A stretch of DNA of 64,000 bases from Liolophura sinensis (GCF_032854445.1 NC_088295.1:66815249-66879248), one strand, 5' to 3'; positions 12,147 through 23,690 are shown, numbered from the stretch's first letter. The notes: a model not told the origin generated them from the sequence alone. Translations and numbers: made by a program.

Positions 12147-13529
12147 CTGAGTATAGGTCTTTGGATTCCTTACGACCATTATCAATTATTACATTGCCTA
12201 TCCCTAAACTGTCACAGATTTCCTATGCGGAAGACCCTTGTGAGGTGATCAACGCTTTCTGTGACAGAGACAGGAAGCAAAAAGCTGGGTCACTTGGGCT
12301 ATAACATCCTCACAGGGAAATGAAGTCGGCGCGTTTCACTCCACTAAAGGACTGTACAGTCCACATGGTAACAGTATGACCTACGGTCTCCATTGAAAAT
12401 CCATAAGGTTTGTTACATGTGCACAATTGTACACCCTGGACTATGCGCAAAACCGCTCACACTTGCTTTAAAGTTTTTATCCCGAATTGCGTAAGTTTCT
12501 CTTCCATTACGTACAAGACACACTAATATCATTATGCTCTTATTTATTTTTGGTGTCAAGTTCATGCCGAAATATGCCCACAAATATTTCACTTACAGGT
12601 TTACGGATAGAAGAACCCGATTCAATGCCCGAAGAAAAATCCTGAGAAACATCAACAGCTGAATTCTGTCATTATTTATTTGTTGAGCATTACTCCGTTC
12701 CTTTTGGCTCTATTTGTTGGCTGTTCAATTGTTTGGTTGATTTGCTTGAATGGATAAATGAGTGATTGCTTGTAGTGACTTCATTTACACAGCTGAAGAA
12801 CACTCCAGATGCATCTTTAACCCGGTAACCCATATCTAGGTATAAATGCCATCATGATGCAAACACTAGGCCTGTAACTGAAAGGTCAAGATCATTAGTT
12901 TTCTGTTAAGAGGTATATCCGACATCAGCCATGATAAACGGCTTAGTTTTTGAGAATAAAAATTTATTACACACGTATTAGGTAAAGTGATGTCCATTTT
13001 GGTAGATGTACGTCTGCTTAATGGAATTCGCAGTGTGAACCACCCATTTTATATTTAGCATTGTAGGCATAATGGTCAAACAGCTTGTAGCAGACGAAAA
13101 CCTACGTGACCACATTGTCCAGTATTCATTTGCCGTTCTTAGAGTGGCCTTGAACTAATGTTCAATAATAGCCGCAGTCCGTGGGAGAAGAGCGCGACGC
13201 GCAGTGTACGGGTGTGAGTGAGACGTATTCACTGACCAAGGCACTTCATCAATCACCATGCTTAAAATCACAGGTTGTTCTCACAGTCGACGTCATTCAT
13301 CTTTTCTCACCCGAAATATGTTACATCCATTCCTTCCTGAATATTTTTCGTAGCTTATTTCATATATGTACTGCGTGGCTGTTATAAACCTTACATAGTA
13401 CTTGTAGCATGTGTACTGGCTTTGAATTATATAATATATGATTTAAAACAACTCAACACAGGTAAAATGAATTTGTTTGAATTTTGTATAATCGGTAATA
13501 CCAATTTTTATAAATAAAAGACTACAGCA

Positions 13530-13690
13530 TAGAGAGCATATCCAGAGCCGAGACGACAATGTGATAGATGGCAAATGGTGGCACCTAACCCATAAAACCC
13601 GGCCTCATGTCAGTTTACCTCTGTTAGAGTTTCATTTTAAGTGTTCATGTAAATGTTTAATCAGTACCAAATTACATGCATACGCGTCAC
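13530..13690 (+). mobile_element. DR2 copy B
   Basis: CCAGAGCCGAGACGACAATG, TGGCAAATGGTGG, GCCTCATGTCAGTTTACCTC and TGTTCATGTAAATG mark a diverged copy. DR10 in inverted orientation follows at 13755. Confidence 0.65.
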
Positions 13691-13754
13691 TGACCTATTT
13701 GCTCAAGTTATACACAACATGGAATATTAAAACAGCTTCATTTGTTCGTGCAAG

Positions 13755-13935
13755 GTCTTAAAAATATTCCGTGGGGCCGACTTTTGAGACTCTTATCTGC
13801 TATGCTTTATAAAGTGTTACTATATCAGTCCAGCGGGACATGTTTAAAAAAGTTACTGCTTCTTGCCTTGAAGGTGTACTCCAATCAACACACCATTTAG
13901 CATCACGGTTCACAGTCATCATAACGGTGAGAAAA
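13755..13935. repeat. DR10 copy 1 (inverted relative to copy 2)
   Basis: GGCCGACTTTTGAGACTCTT, TGCTATGCTTTATAA, CACACCATTTAGC match the reverse complement of 30515-30685. Adjacent to DR2 in both places, so probably part of the same or a compound element. Confidence 0.55.
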
Positions 13936-14715
13936 TTTCCACTTCAGAACTGAACCACTTGAAACACACGAGAAAGCCAAGTGCGGTTAGTACATTGTTT
14001 GCGAAAAGGATTTGCTTCGTATAATGTGAAAAAGTCTGGGATAATTTCATCAACGCTGAGTGTGTTTTACACTAAAACTACGATAGAAGTGCCGGTTGAC
14101 GGGATAATAAAACATTAGGCTTAATGCTCCCCTCTTGGGTTCAGTAGTCTAAAGCGATAATCTCCCGACAATAACCTCGCGGCAAAAAACATGCGCTGGC
14201 GCTGGTGTACTCTGGGAACTCGGTTCTTCATTTGGTAAAGTATCTTGTAATAACTCACCACAAACCTTGATTTCACCTTAGTTAACGGCGGAAGAACTGA
14301 TTTCCGACCGAATTCTGAGGCAGGAGCATACATCTCGACAAGAATAAAGCAAAAACAATTAAGAAGCCGAGAAAAGTGTTTCACTGAATATGGCAAATTG
14401 ATTCCTAAATTTGTAATCCAGTTAGTTTAAGATCAAGGTTAACGTACCTTCTGGCTAAGGTAGTTTAGGTTAGTTCGCGTGTCTGGATTTCGCATGCTTG
14501 ATGTGTTTCAACAGAGTTCCGAAATGTCTGTACCAGATTTGTAAAAAGGAAAACTAAACATTCTTATCATTTATTAGCAGCAAACGTCCTATAAAAAAAA
14601 CATCTTTGCAATAATGTTTACCCTAATCTGTTGAACACAGCAGGTTCTTTAAGGTTAAGTGGGTCTCATCCATATGAATTGTCTTGACCGTCAATTATAA
14701 ACGTCTGCCGAACGG

Positions 14716-14965
14716 CACGAAAATTCGATACTAAACGTTCTCCTGTGAAGAAATTATGCGGAAAATAATTCCATCCACCGACTATTTACGTTGGGAGATG
14801 AAGGATTTGGACGGTCCGTTAACATTGTCAAATCTTGGATTGACCGGTCTCTGGGTTGATATTGGTGAATCAATATTGTCTAGTCAGAGACACTCACGAT
14901 GCGTAGGAGATGATCCATGAACTAAAACTGCGGAAACCTTATGTACATGTGTACAGAGTAGGTTG
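14716..14965 (+). repeat. DR3 copy 1
   Basis: Matches the reverse complement of 28520-28760 over about 240 bp: TTAACATTGTCAAATCTTGG, CAATATTGTCTAGTCAGAGA, CATGAACTAAAACTG.GGGAA. No terminal structure or ORF recognised. Confidence 0.65.
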
Positions 14966-15199
14966 TATACCATGGATTATAGCTGTTATTCGCCGTCACT
15001 GGTAGCAATACTTGGCAACATCGGTCAAAAAAGGAACAGTTAGGTCATTGGGTTGTGTTCTGACCTCCATGTGGTAAAACGTTTCAAATGGGATTCAGGT
15101 GTTCTATTTAAGTGAGATAAATTCTAGAAGATTTCCTTAAGTCAATGCTGGGTGAAAAAAACACTGTGCATCGTCAGTTACCAGACAAACCCCGTAAGG

Positions 15200-15252
15200 T
15201 ATACCTGAAGCAGAACAAGCGGGAGCTGGATTCGAACTCCAAATATCAGGTT
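15200..15252 (-). repeat. B-box-like tRNA fragment
   Basis: The minus strand reads TTGGAGTTCGAATCCAGCTC, a T-arm-like sequence; nothing else of a tRNA is visible. Confidence 0.3.
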
Positions 15253-15554
15253 ACGGGTCTACAGGAAAACATTCACATTCGCATTTCATTACATATTAAA
15301 GACGAAAACGAACATTCCTCTCGTATTAACCACAAAAGCATGTTTCCTAGAGAGTTATTGTCTCTACCTCAACAAAAAAAAATTGTCACATACCAAGATT
15401 AGCCGTGTCATGCACAAACATGATTGACTGGGACAAAAATGAGTCTAAACTTTGCGCCAAACTTCCTTAAGGATTGAAGTAAGCAGCAACGTCTATGCCA
15501 ATGAACCAATTCCTGGCTGAAGGTATTATTCTATGTGTGAACTGTGACGACCGA

Positions 15555-16258
15555 AGAATACTGGTGACCCGAACATTAGAATACGGGGATAACTTGGCGA
15601 GATGTACGGCTAATGGAGTTTGCCCATGTACAGGGAGAGACGTGTCACGAGTGGGTCAGTGAAGTACAGAGACATTCTCTCCAAGTGTTGGTTTACTCAG
15701 ACAGAGACTCTTACCTCTAGAGAGGCAACCTTGTGACAAATGGTAGAGTAGGAAGCTAATCGCTAATACTCTCTCTGTATTTGGCAAACACCTTCTAGTA
15801 CGTAGACACACTGATCAGCGTGGCGTGTGATCGGGAATAAAAAAAGTTATTGCGCTCTGAGATAGATTTGTTTCAAAACCAGAAGACCCTCGACTGTGGG
15901 AGCAAATAAGGACAAGCCATCGAGGATTATTTTTTTTTTTTTTTTTTTTTGATTGGTTTTTTACGCCGTACTCAAGAATATTTCACTTATACGACGGCGG
16001 CCAGCATTATGGTGGGTGGAAACCGGGCACAGCCCGGGGGAAACCCACGACCATCCGCAGGTTGCTGGGAGACCTTCCCACTTACGGCTGGCGAGGAAGC
16101 CAGCATGAGCTGGACTTGAACTCACAGCGACCGCATTGGTGAGAGGCTCCTGGGTCATTACGCTGCGCTAGCGCGCTAACCGACTGAGCCACGGAGGCCC
16201 CTCGAGGATTAGTTGAATTCAGTGCTAAATGTGCTGTTTGGATTTAAAACCTGGCCTG
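15555..16258. repeat. DR1 copy 1, interrupted by SINE-A
   Basis: Family of about 370 bp seen in three copies (also 22034-22412 and 25532-25875). Shared landmarks are GGCTAATGGAGTTTG, GAGTGGGTCAGTGAAGTACA, TGACAAATGGTAGA.TAGGAAGCT, CACACTGATCA.CGTGG and TTTAAAACCT. The SINE at 15930-16201 splits it; sequence resumes GTTGAATTCAGTGCTAAATG as in the other copies. No ORF or clear terminal repeats. Confidence 0.8.
15930..16201 (-). mobile_element. SINE-A, full length, with 10-bp target-site duplication
   Basis: Reads, on the minus strand, GGGGCCTCCGTGGCTCAG (A box), a B box GAGTTCAAGTCC, the conserved middle GGATGGTCGTGGGTTTCCCC, the tail TTGAGTACGGCGTAAAA and a long poly-A-like end (about 21 T on plus). 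The duplication TCGAGGATTA flanks it at 15920-15929 and 16202-16211. It is a Pol III, tRNA-derived retroposon of the conserved-domain type I recall from molluscs (MetaSINE-like). It sits inside a DR1 copy, so it inserted later. Confidence 0.93.
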
Positions 16259-16532
16259 TTCCTGACATCCATGGCAATACACAAATAAACAATTAGTCAA
16301 ATAACCAAAAGTTATCTCAAAAAATAACATAATCAGATTGATGATTTAATAAAAAGTATGTAAACATGTTTGTTAGCTCAGCAGTGCTATGGGCGCACAG
16401 GTGGGCATCATAAACTGTTAAACAATGAGATAAAATTTTAAAGATCTTCATCTTTTTAGTCCGTTACTCATGTATTAGAATTTGCCTAAAGGTAACTCCA
16501 AAAAGACTTTAAAACAGAAAGTTGTAACTTCC

Positions 16533-16758
16533 TCCCTAGGCGTTCAGCATGAAGGTATCAGTATAATGGCTCGGGCGGGGCGACTTACTTATCTCCGGTA
16601 AGGCGTCTCAGTGAAGCAGCACTAGATAGAGCAGTGGAAATCCGTCCTGCAACAAGGAGGCACATTATATGAGCTCTAAGGATTCCTTCGTCGTCATATC
16701 ACTGAAAAATTGTTAAGCACGACGCGACCTTAAACCCCAAGCGCTCACTCACTCACAT
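16533..16758 (+). mobile_element. SINE-B (CTCA-tailed short interspersed element)
   Basis: Reads GTTCAGCATGAAGGTATCAG, TAATGGCTCGGGCGGGGC, a middle matching 22805-23049 inverted, then GACCTTAAACCCCAAGCGCT and a (CTCA)n end. The two copies are collinear over about 220 bp. The simple-repeat 3' end and size fit a SINE. No clear A/B boxes, so the head origin is unassigned. Confidence 0.85.
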
Positions 16759-17610
16759 ACCTGTAGTGCATGAAGGGAGCCAGGGCTAATGGCGGTAGGG
16801 CTTATTTGTGGTTTTTTTTTTACTTCTTGTATACAGTTCTTAAAGAAAAATCTCTTACTCAAACAGCACAACTAATCTTTGTTCCACAAGTTTACCTTTG
16901 GTGAATCAGATCGTTCTCTTATCCCTGCCATGATCAACATTGCAGTGCAGCAAGGCGCCGCTAGCATATTGGAATTTTCGGCATGGGGAGACAATCGCGA
17001 AGACTTGACAATCGATTGAGCTTGATCACACAGGAACAGGATGGATGTATCTCTTCAATTACGGGACTTCATCTCGACCCACCGTCAAATATGGAGGTAT
17101 ATAGCGTGAGCATATATAAAAATTGATGTGTTGATGAAACAGATCTCCGGAAATAGAGGCGCTCAACATTCCGGGGTAAATATCCTTGACATCGTTTCAC
17201 CTGACTGTGTCAGTCCTTCAGACGCAGAGTGCTGTGTCCTGGACGTTGTGTAAATTGTCTGTGGCTAATAAAACTGTCACACAGCTCCTGAAAACATGTA
17301 GTTCATTAAAGAACGAAGACCAATAGTGTCATGGATTTTAGCATTAATCGGAAACCACCTGATGATACTGTTACATGTGTGTTGGGATTGGTTCACAGGT
17401 TGCCTGCGGGTGGCCTTGCTGATGTTTCAACATGTACCAGGCTCCTAGATTCCAAAAGTAATGATCTTGAACGTGACCCTCACGCAAGCCTTTAATTTAT
17501 ACACAGGGAAAATGTCTACAGTTTACTCTTCTGAGGAAATACTCTAAGAGATGTTGGCCAGACAGATCTATAAAACTCGTGTCAGTTTTCTCTGGGCTTT
17601 TATTTATTTC

Positions 17611-17863
17611 ATTGATGTTTTACGCCGGACTCGGAATATTTGCTTTTATATACGACGGCCGCCTGCAATATAGTTGGAGAAATTGGGCAGGACCTGGGGT
17701 AAACCCACGACCTTTCGCAGGTTGTTGCCAGACTTTCCCACGCATGGTCGGAGAGGACTTCAGCATGAGGTGGACTTGAACTCACAGCAGACCGCATTGG
17801 TGAGAGACTTCTGGGTTTTGGTGCTCCGCTGGCATGCTAACCACCTAGGCAATGGAGGTACCG
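17611..17863 (-). mobile_element. SINE-A, near full length, diverged
   Basis: Inverted tail (TTTTACGCCGGACTC), middle and tRNA-like head ending near CAATGGAGGTACC. Many substitutions; no clear target duplication, so an older insertion. Confidence 0.85.
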
Positions 17864-18601
17864 ATTCTGGGTTTTCAGAGTTACATGTACATGGAAGGTT
17901 TTTTGATTAGACAAAGATTCCTTGAATTTGACATTGAATATAGTAGGTCCTTGAGAACAGCGTGAAACACAGATCTAATATCTAAACAGCAGGGAAATAT
18001 GCAGCGATTTCTGCAGCATTCTGTACAAAGTTGGCGCCTTCAATTTATCCAGTCTTGCTGAGTTTTTTTAGTAGTGGAAAACTAGGATTACCGTGAAGGT
18101 AGAGGGACATAGTTATTCAAAACAAACCCAAAACTTTTTAGAAAGGAAACGGTGATCAAGCACCTTTTGTTTCTTTTGTTGTGATGAACATCAAGATTTG
18201 ACACTTGAGAAAGGCCACAGTGTGCCGAAAACTGAGCAATGAATTTAACAAAACCAAAACTTCAAGTTCATCGCCTTTGATTTTTGTAACAACATTCCAT
18301 TTAGATACCTGTTGAAAGAACAGCAGCTTGTACGGAATGAGCACAATTACCGGGAATTTCAACAAGTTGCCGGTAGGTGGCGCCTTCAGTAATCGTATTC
18401 CATTGGCATTTGAAAACGTGATAAATGTGGTTTGGTGAAAACATCATGTGGATTCCGTTGATGTGTACCGGTATGTCTGACGATCGTCATGGCAGATAAT
18501 ATGTTAAATAAGAGTAGTAATTAACTGCCAAATGAACAGAGACCAGCTAAGGACCGCTAACTTACGACTTACTCCAACAAAGACACACCATGCACTATAT
18601 T

Positions 18602-18732
18602 TTGATTTATTTATTTATCAGATTGGTGTTTTATGCCGTACTCAAGAATATTTCATTTATACCACGGCTGCCAGCATTATGGAGCGGGGAACCTGGCAGA
18701 GTCCGGAGGAACCCACGTCCATTCGAAGGTTG
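18602..18732 (-). mobile_element. SINE-A, 5'-truncated
   Basis: TTTATTTATTTATCAGATTG and the following inverted tail and middle, ending at CCATTCGAAGGTTG; head absent. Confidence 0.88.
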
Positions 18733-19194
18733 ACTATATTCTATGTCTTGAATGCCATTATTTTAACTGTACGAGCTTGTAAATCCATACTCTGTTGTAA
18801 TTAACCACGGCTACTCTATCAGTGCACCAGGGAGCGGTTGTTCTAAAGTGTATGAGATAATACTGGTATTGAGTCATATTATATATTTCAGATTTTAGCA
18901 AAATTCAGTTCAGTGCAATTGTTCAAAGCAGCAGCAGATATACTTCATAATTCATATACTGTTACGCAATTATGTTTCAGATAAGAATAAAATTGAAGAC
19001 ATGGCTGGTATTTAGTCTTAAACAACCGAACCCAGAAGAACAGTGTTTGTCTAAACCTCGTCTAACGAGCATTACAGAAGAAAAGCCTTCTGTCATTTTC
19101 TAAACAGGTATACTGTATCATAATATAAGACATTCAGCTGAACAACCGCCACCACGCAGTGTACACCTCAAATAATTTTTGTACTGTATATAAT

Positions 19195-19360
19195 TGCTTC
19201 GGATCAAGAACAGTGATCGGATTATCATATTGATTTGGAATTCTGTCTAGACGCTACCGAAGCTAAAATAAAACAGCGAATTTAAGATAATTATTTGACA
19301 GACACACAGCATTTGCAGGGATTCCACGTCAGGATCATTACAACGACATCGTGTAAATAG
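19195..19360. repeat. DR4 copy 3 (3' half)
   Basis: GGATCAAGAACAGTGATCGG, TCTGTCTAGACGCTACCGAA, CCACGTCAGGATCATTACAA, TAAATAGATCTG match the right half of the copy at 27445. Confidence 0.42.
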
Positions 19361-19631
19361 ATCTGTATCCCAAATGAGATACCTGCTTTTGCTTTGGGGC
19401 AATTTACATATTATCATCGTTCACGATTTGTACGTTGATTATACTCATGGACTTTTTTGTTTACTGCTTCTGTTTACACAAAAACCTTCTAATTTCTCAT
19501 ATTGTATAGTTCATTGTAATTGTTATGCGGTTTGTGTTGAACGTTGCATTCGAAATTTGGCCATGCGATTATTATTTGGAAACTTCCCTTATGGTTTACC
19601 ATTGATATGTGAATGAGTCGTTCAAACCACC

Positions 19632-19745
19632 GATGGACCCGTGACTCAGGCTTAAATCAGCTCTCATTTGCTCCCCCGTGGCATCACTCCAGAAAGTTTA
19701 TCACGTGCCTGGAGAGCTGATTTAAAGTCCCATCCGAGCCATCAA
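19632..19745. repeat. Foldback: 14-bp perfect stem with imperfect extension
   Basis: TTAAATCAGCTCTC (19652-19665) and GAGAGCTGATTTAA (19712-19725) pair perfectly; the outer flanks (GATGGACCCGTGACTC / GTCCCATCCGAGCCATC) also pair imperfectly. The loop of 46 bases contains CCGTGGCAT and TATCACG, which may pair. Either a small MITE or a transcribed hairpin. Confidence 0.55.
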
Positions 19746-20742
19746 GAGCAAGATTCAAGTCTGTAATGCCATATCTCAAGGGTTGATCGTGAGTAACGCT
19801 TTACTCTAACTGGCTTCCAATACTGAATGATAATGATGTAATACAGCAATAAAATTCTATTGGCACTCCAAACCAGTTTAGTTCGTAGGGGGCAGTAAGG
19901 TTAATGGGTGAAGATACCACTCAAAGTTGGCGACAGCTATTTTACTAAATAGTCGCAAACCACAGGAGATTCTGTATCAGCACTGTTCTCTGATCCACAA
20001 TTTAACTGATCGACTTCGAAAGAAATAGACGTTTGGTCGATGAATTTTGGGCGGAATTGATCTTATAATAACTGACAAGATCAATGGCGGATTCTAGAAG
20101 GCACCAGAACACACAGAGGGCGACGCATGCACTGGTATTTCACCAACTGTATGTTTGTGGAATGGGCTGAAATACATGTACCTGTAGGTTTATACCTTAA
20201 TTACAAGTAATAAACCTGCTCCGCTGTAAGCACTTTATAAATAAACCTTATGGAAACAAACATTACTCTTCGGTTCAAGCATTTTTAAGAAGCAAACTTC
20301 GTGGAAAAAGCATGAAGTAAACTCGCTTGACACCATATTAGAAGTACTTAAATAAGCCTTTTTATACGATACCTACCTTACAGAGGAATCAAACCGGTCC
20401 ACATACATTTCCCCCTATAATCTGACCATACAAGAGACAGAATAGCGGTGACTGGAACACTGTTACACACCTGAAATGCAATGAAATAAAATTAGATCAT
20501 TTTTAAAAAGAAAGACACACACGAAAGTAAAAACAAAGAGGCCTCAGGTGGCCTTTTACATTCATAACAAGTGATAGCATGACTGATGCAAATTATTACT
20601 ACAAATATCAGGGTTAAGGTGAGTGGGATAAAGTTCAAAGGTTTGCTGGCAAAATCAATTGTCTTATTTTTAAGATGAAATTTTTCAAAGAGGAAGAACT
20701 ACAGCACCATCTACAAGCAGGAACCATTTACAAATAAAGGGC

Positions 20743-20803
20743 ATAATGCCCAAGGGCAGATAATGCCCAAGGGCAGATAATGCCCAAGGGCAGATAATGC
20801 CCC
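20743..20803. repeat. 17-bp tandem repeat (3.5 units)
   Basis: ATAATGCCCAAGGGCAG repeats exactly; each unit holds the palindrome GCCCAAGGGC. A looser relative (GGGAGATAATGTTCC) follows. Confidence 0.9.
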
Positions 20804-21243
20804 CAGGAGAGATGAAGTCTCCACGGGAGATAATGTTCCAAACGGTGACAGACCAACTTATCTCCACTGAAAAAATACATTCAAGCAAACGGGAAAATAG
20901 CACAATTTACCTTTTAGTGATAAGTTTCTGTAGTTTAGTAAGGCGAATAATGCACACGTGCCGATGAAAAATGGGAAGCCAGCAACAAATTCTCCGCGTA
21001 TCGACTATTAATTTTGATGGTGGATACAATATCACTGTTTTCCCAACTAATAAAGACAGGGGAGCCGAAGTTTTTACAGGATTATTCCTCATGAACCAAC
21101 ATAGTGTCTGACAGTGAGGCTCTGACAGTGAGCCTTGTAAAAAAAAAGTACGAAAGAGGAAATGAGAAGCCATATCATTTCATTAGTTGAGAGGTATGGT
21201 GCCACTCATTGGTATTAATTGTTGATTGTTTCTTGCAAATCAG

Positions 21244-21429
21244 CTTTTCGATGACAAAAGAATTTGTTTGCATGAAGTGAAACGTGCATTACTCGTAGGC
21301 GGATCTGGAACCCGAGAATGGAATTACAAGTGCATGATAATCCAGCAGTTACAAGAATATCCGAGCCATTTTAAATATCTTGACATTTTCTCAGTTGTGT
21401 GCCTGTGGATGAATTTGGCAGCTTTTTTG
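21244..21429 (+). CDS. Candidate exon of an unrecognised gene
   Basis: A polypyrimidine-type acceptor (TTGTTTCTTGCAAATCAG) precedes 62 open codons starting LFDDKRICLHEVKRALLVGG and ending WMNLAAFL, followed by gtagga as a possible phase-0 donor. The reading frame continues only three codons further to TAA. The next candidate exon, 21800-21874, also starts in phase 0, so the two can be joined. The last third is hydrophobic and could be a membrane segment. I recognise no domain. The spacer between the two exons contains a 9-bp tandem repeat. Confidence 0.25.
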
Positions 21430-21473
21430 GTAGGATAAGCTCCGTAGGATACTATTCACCTGGAGTTGAAAAT

Positions 21474-21510
21474 CACCCACATCGCCCACATCGCCCACAT
21501 CGCCCACATC
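21474..21510. repeat. 9-bp tandem repeat (4 units)
   Basis: CACCCACAT then (CGCCCACAT)3. It lies between the two candidate exons at 21.2 and 21.8 kb. Confidence 0.9.
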
Positions 21511-21799
21511 TTTATCATGGGCAAAGCGGATGCAGATCAATACGTGCTTGGTACTTTGTAACCATACAGGCAATTGATCGAACATTATGTCTGAACTTTG
21601 CAGTTGTACTATAGATAAAATACATTTACCTACTGAATTATGGCATTAAACCACGTTAGAGATTGAAAACAAAGGCAATTAGGCTGCCAAGGCTGTTTTG
21701 TCCAAGACCAGTTCCAGTATTTGTTACAAGACAACAATATGCCCACGAAGCCACGAAATCAATCGAGCAAAATCTTACACATTCGCCTTCAGCTTTCAG

Positions 21800-21874
21800 G
21801 ACCTCGCCTGTCTGACTAATCTATACGACGTATTCGCCAATGAGTGGTCGACCCTAGACCCTGATAGTTTTATT
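21800..21874 (+). CDS. Candidate 75-base internal exon
   Basis: This segment has the best splice-site pair in the window: acceptor CGCCTTCAGCTTTCAG and perfect donor gtaagt. The 25 codons between them are open in phase 0/0 (DLACLTNLYDVFANEWSTLD then PDSFI). The segment is GC-richer than its flanks and uses varied third bases. The product is unrecognised. It may pair with 21244-21429. An exon of a non-coding transcript or chance splice-site matches cannot be excluded. Confidence 0.33.
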
Positions 21875-22033
21875 GTAAGTTATGGATGGGTGAATATTTC
21901 CATATTGGAATACGTCTCACAGGAGGGTCTGATGACTGCAGACAGGTTAGTTTTCTCAGAACGAGACACACTCCTCTATATCGGTTACCTTAAGAAGTAG
22001 GCGGATACCATATGTCTGAGTGAATGAGTGAAC

Positions 22034-22412
22034 TGTAATGAACGGGCAATGATGGTTAGAATGTATAAATATGGGAACACCTTAGCGAGGGCGCTTGGCT
22101 AATGGAGTTTGTCCGTTTATAAAGATGTGCTAGAAGTGGGTCAGTAAAGTACATGGGCACTCCCACCAGGTTGGCTTTCTTGGACTGAGACACTTTCCTC
22201 TACAGCGCCTCCCTCGTGACAAATGGTAGAACAGGAAGCTTTTGGTGACAGTGACTTTCTGATTTGCAAACCACGTACCACATTATAGTACACAGACATA
22301 CTGACTGATGTGGCCTCTGTTCCGGAATAAATCGGGTTTCTGCTCTCTAAGAGCGCTACCCATCAAGATCGAGCTGAAGTCAATGTTGCCTGGATTTAAA
22401 ACCTTACCAGTT
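22034..22412. repeat. DR1 copy 2
   Basis: Uninterrupted copy from AATGAACGGGCAATGATGGT to GGATTTAAAACCT, collinear with the copies at 15.6 and 25.5 kb. Confidence 0.8.
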
Positions 22413-22421
22413 ATAGCCTTG

Positions 22422-22531
22422 GTCAGCCACGTCCGGATGACGGTGGACTTCCCCGGTTTCATTCCACCATACTGCTGGCAGCCGTCCTATAGAATACTGC
22501 GCAAAACACAAAACAAATAGCCCAATAAATG
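22422..22531 (+). mobile_element. SINE-A, partial diverged copy
   Basis: GTCCGGATGACGGTGGACTT, CCCGGTTTCATTCCACCATA, then ATACTGCGCAAAACAC and an A-rich tail. It abuts the end of DR1 copy 2 and faces an oppositely oriented SINE-A at 22615. Confidence 0.75.
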
Positions 22532-22614
22532 TACAGCCTTAATCATCCGCAACATACCTAATATCGATTGCGCGCAAAATGTGTATTTAACAATGTTATA
22601 CAGTCATATTTCAT

Positions 22615-22768
22615 CTACTTATCTGATTGGTGTTTTACGCCGTACTTAAAAATAGTTCACTTATACGAAGGCGGCCAGCATTATAGTGGGAGGAAACCGG
22701 GCAGAGCCCGGATGAAACCCTACGACCATCCGGACTTTGACACCAGACCTTCCCATGTACGACCGTGC
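22615..22768 (-). mobile_element. SINE-A, 5'-truncated
   Basis: ATCTGATTGGTGTTTTACGC and the inverted middle to CCTTCCCATGTACGACC. It is followed after about 40 bp by SINE-B in the same orientation. Confidence 0.88.
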
Positions 22769-22804
22769 TGTTTTAACCGTTACGTCCTTCATTAGACAAT
22801 GTAA

Positions 22805-23049
22805 GGAGTGAGTGAGTGCTTGGGGTTTAACGTCGTACTCAACAATTTTTCAGTCATATGACGACGAAGGCATCCTTAGGGTGCATGTACGTGTAATGTG
22901 CCTCCTTGTAGCAGGACAGATTTCCACCGCTCTTTTGTCTAGTGCTGTTTCACTGAGACGACTTACCGAAGGCAAGTAAGCCGCCCCGCCCGAGCCATTA
23001 TACTGATACGGGTCAACTAGTCGTTGCACTATCCCCTTCATGCTGAACA
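22805..23049 (-). mobile_element. SINE-B, near full length
   Basis: Starts on plus with GTGAGTGAGTGCTTGGGGTT and ends CCCCTTCATGCTGAAC, the exact reverse of the copy at 16533. It is slightly longer because about 20 bp (GGGTCAACTAGTCGTTGCAC) are deleted in the other copy. Confidence 0.85.
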
Positions 23050-23073
23050 TGTAAGGAAGATTTGGCGAGGTGT

Positions 23074-23165
23074 CATCTTTATTTCATACATATAGTCATA
23101 ATTTAATCACTGCAACGTAATGATCGCTCCGTGAGACATTATCGTGCATGGAATATAACAGGAAA
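23074..23165 (+). repeat. DR5 copy 1
   Basis: TTTATTTCATACATATAGTC ATAATTTAATCACTG, CGTAATGATCGCTC and CATGGAATATA recur 690 bp downstream in the same orientation (23763-23855). Confidence 0.55.
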
Positions 23166-23611
23166 GGATGTTAAATAGGGACATTATTAGCAAGGGATAA
23201 CCATAAACTTTAATTACACACGTTTGTCCCTCCAAAAAGGAAAACATATTTAAGGATATTCGTTTGGTTAGCATTTGTGTGTCGGATTTGGACAATTTTC
23301 TCCTGTAATATCTCATTTGGAATTCTATTCCAACGTCATCTCGCCTCGTAAAACATTTTGACATTGAAGGAGAATACGTCCTGTTTCTCATAGTCTGACC
23401 TTCGCTGATCGTGTCATCTGATTCCTTTCTTCTCTAGGCCACCTGGCTTTGATTTGTTTGATTTTTAGAAATATTACGGACAATAGAGAAACAAATACGA
23501 TCTGTTAAAATATGACACATCTAATTGTCAAGTACGAGAGTATTTGAGGAAAATAAATGAATGCACAGGGCTGATGAAATAAACATGATAAACATCCTTG
23601 ATTTTATTGAA

Positions 23612-23690
23612 GAAATTTGGCCACTGCAGGTTTCGAACCAGTGACCTCAGTGTCTGGCACCAAATAGTCAGTAACACACGTCAAACATCC
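23612..23690 (-). mobile_element. tRNA-like SINE head (minus strand)
   Basis: The minus strand contains CACTGGTTCGAAACCTGCAG, a good B box in a T-arm-like context, followed by an A-rich stretch. No convincing A box or anticodon stem, so not a functional tRNA. Confidence 0.4.

Larger units (their letters stand above)
12150..15190. other. Dispersed repeats, no supported gene
   Basis: Holds DR2/DR10 (13530-13935) and DR3 (14716-14965). A minus-strand 57-base segment near 14280-14336 has an acceptor-like and AAG|gtgaaa donor-like border and is open, but without other support. Confidence 0.45.
16760..21100. other. Repeat-littered non-coding stretch
   Basis: SINE-A fragments at 17.6 and 18.6 kb, DR4 at 19.2 kb, a foldback at 19.63 kb and a 17-bp array at 20.74 kb. 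Nothing else is recognised. Confidence 0.5.
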
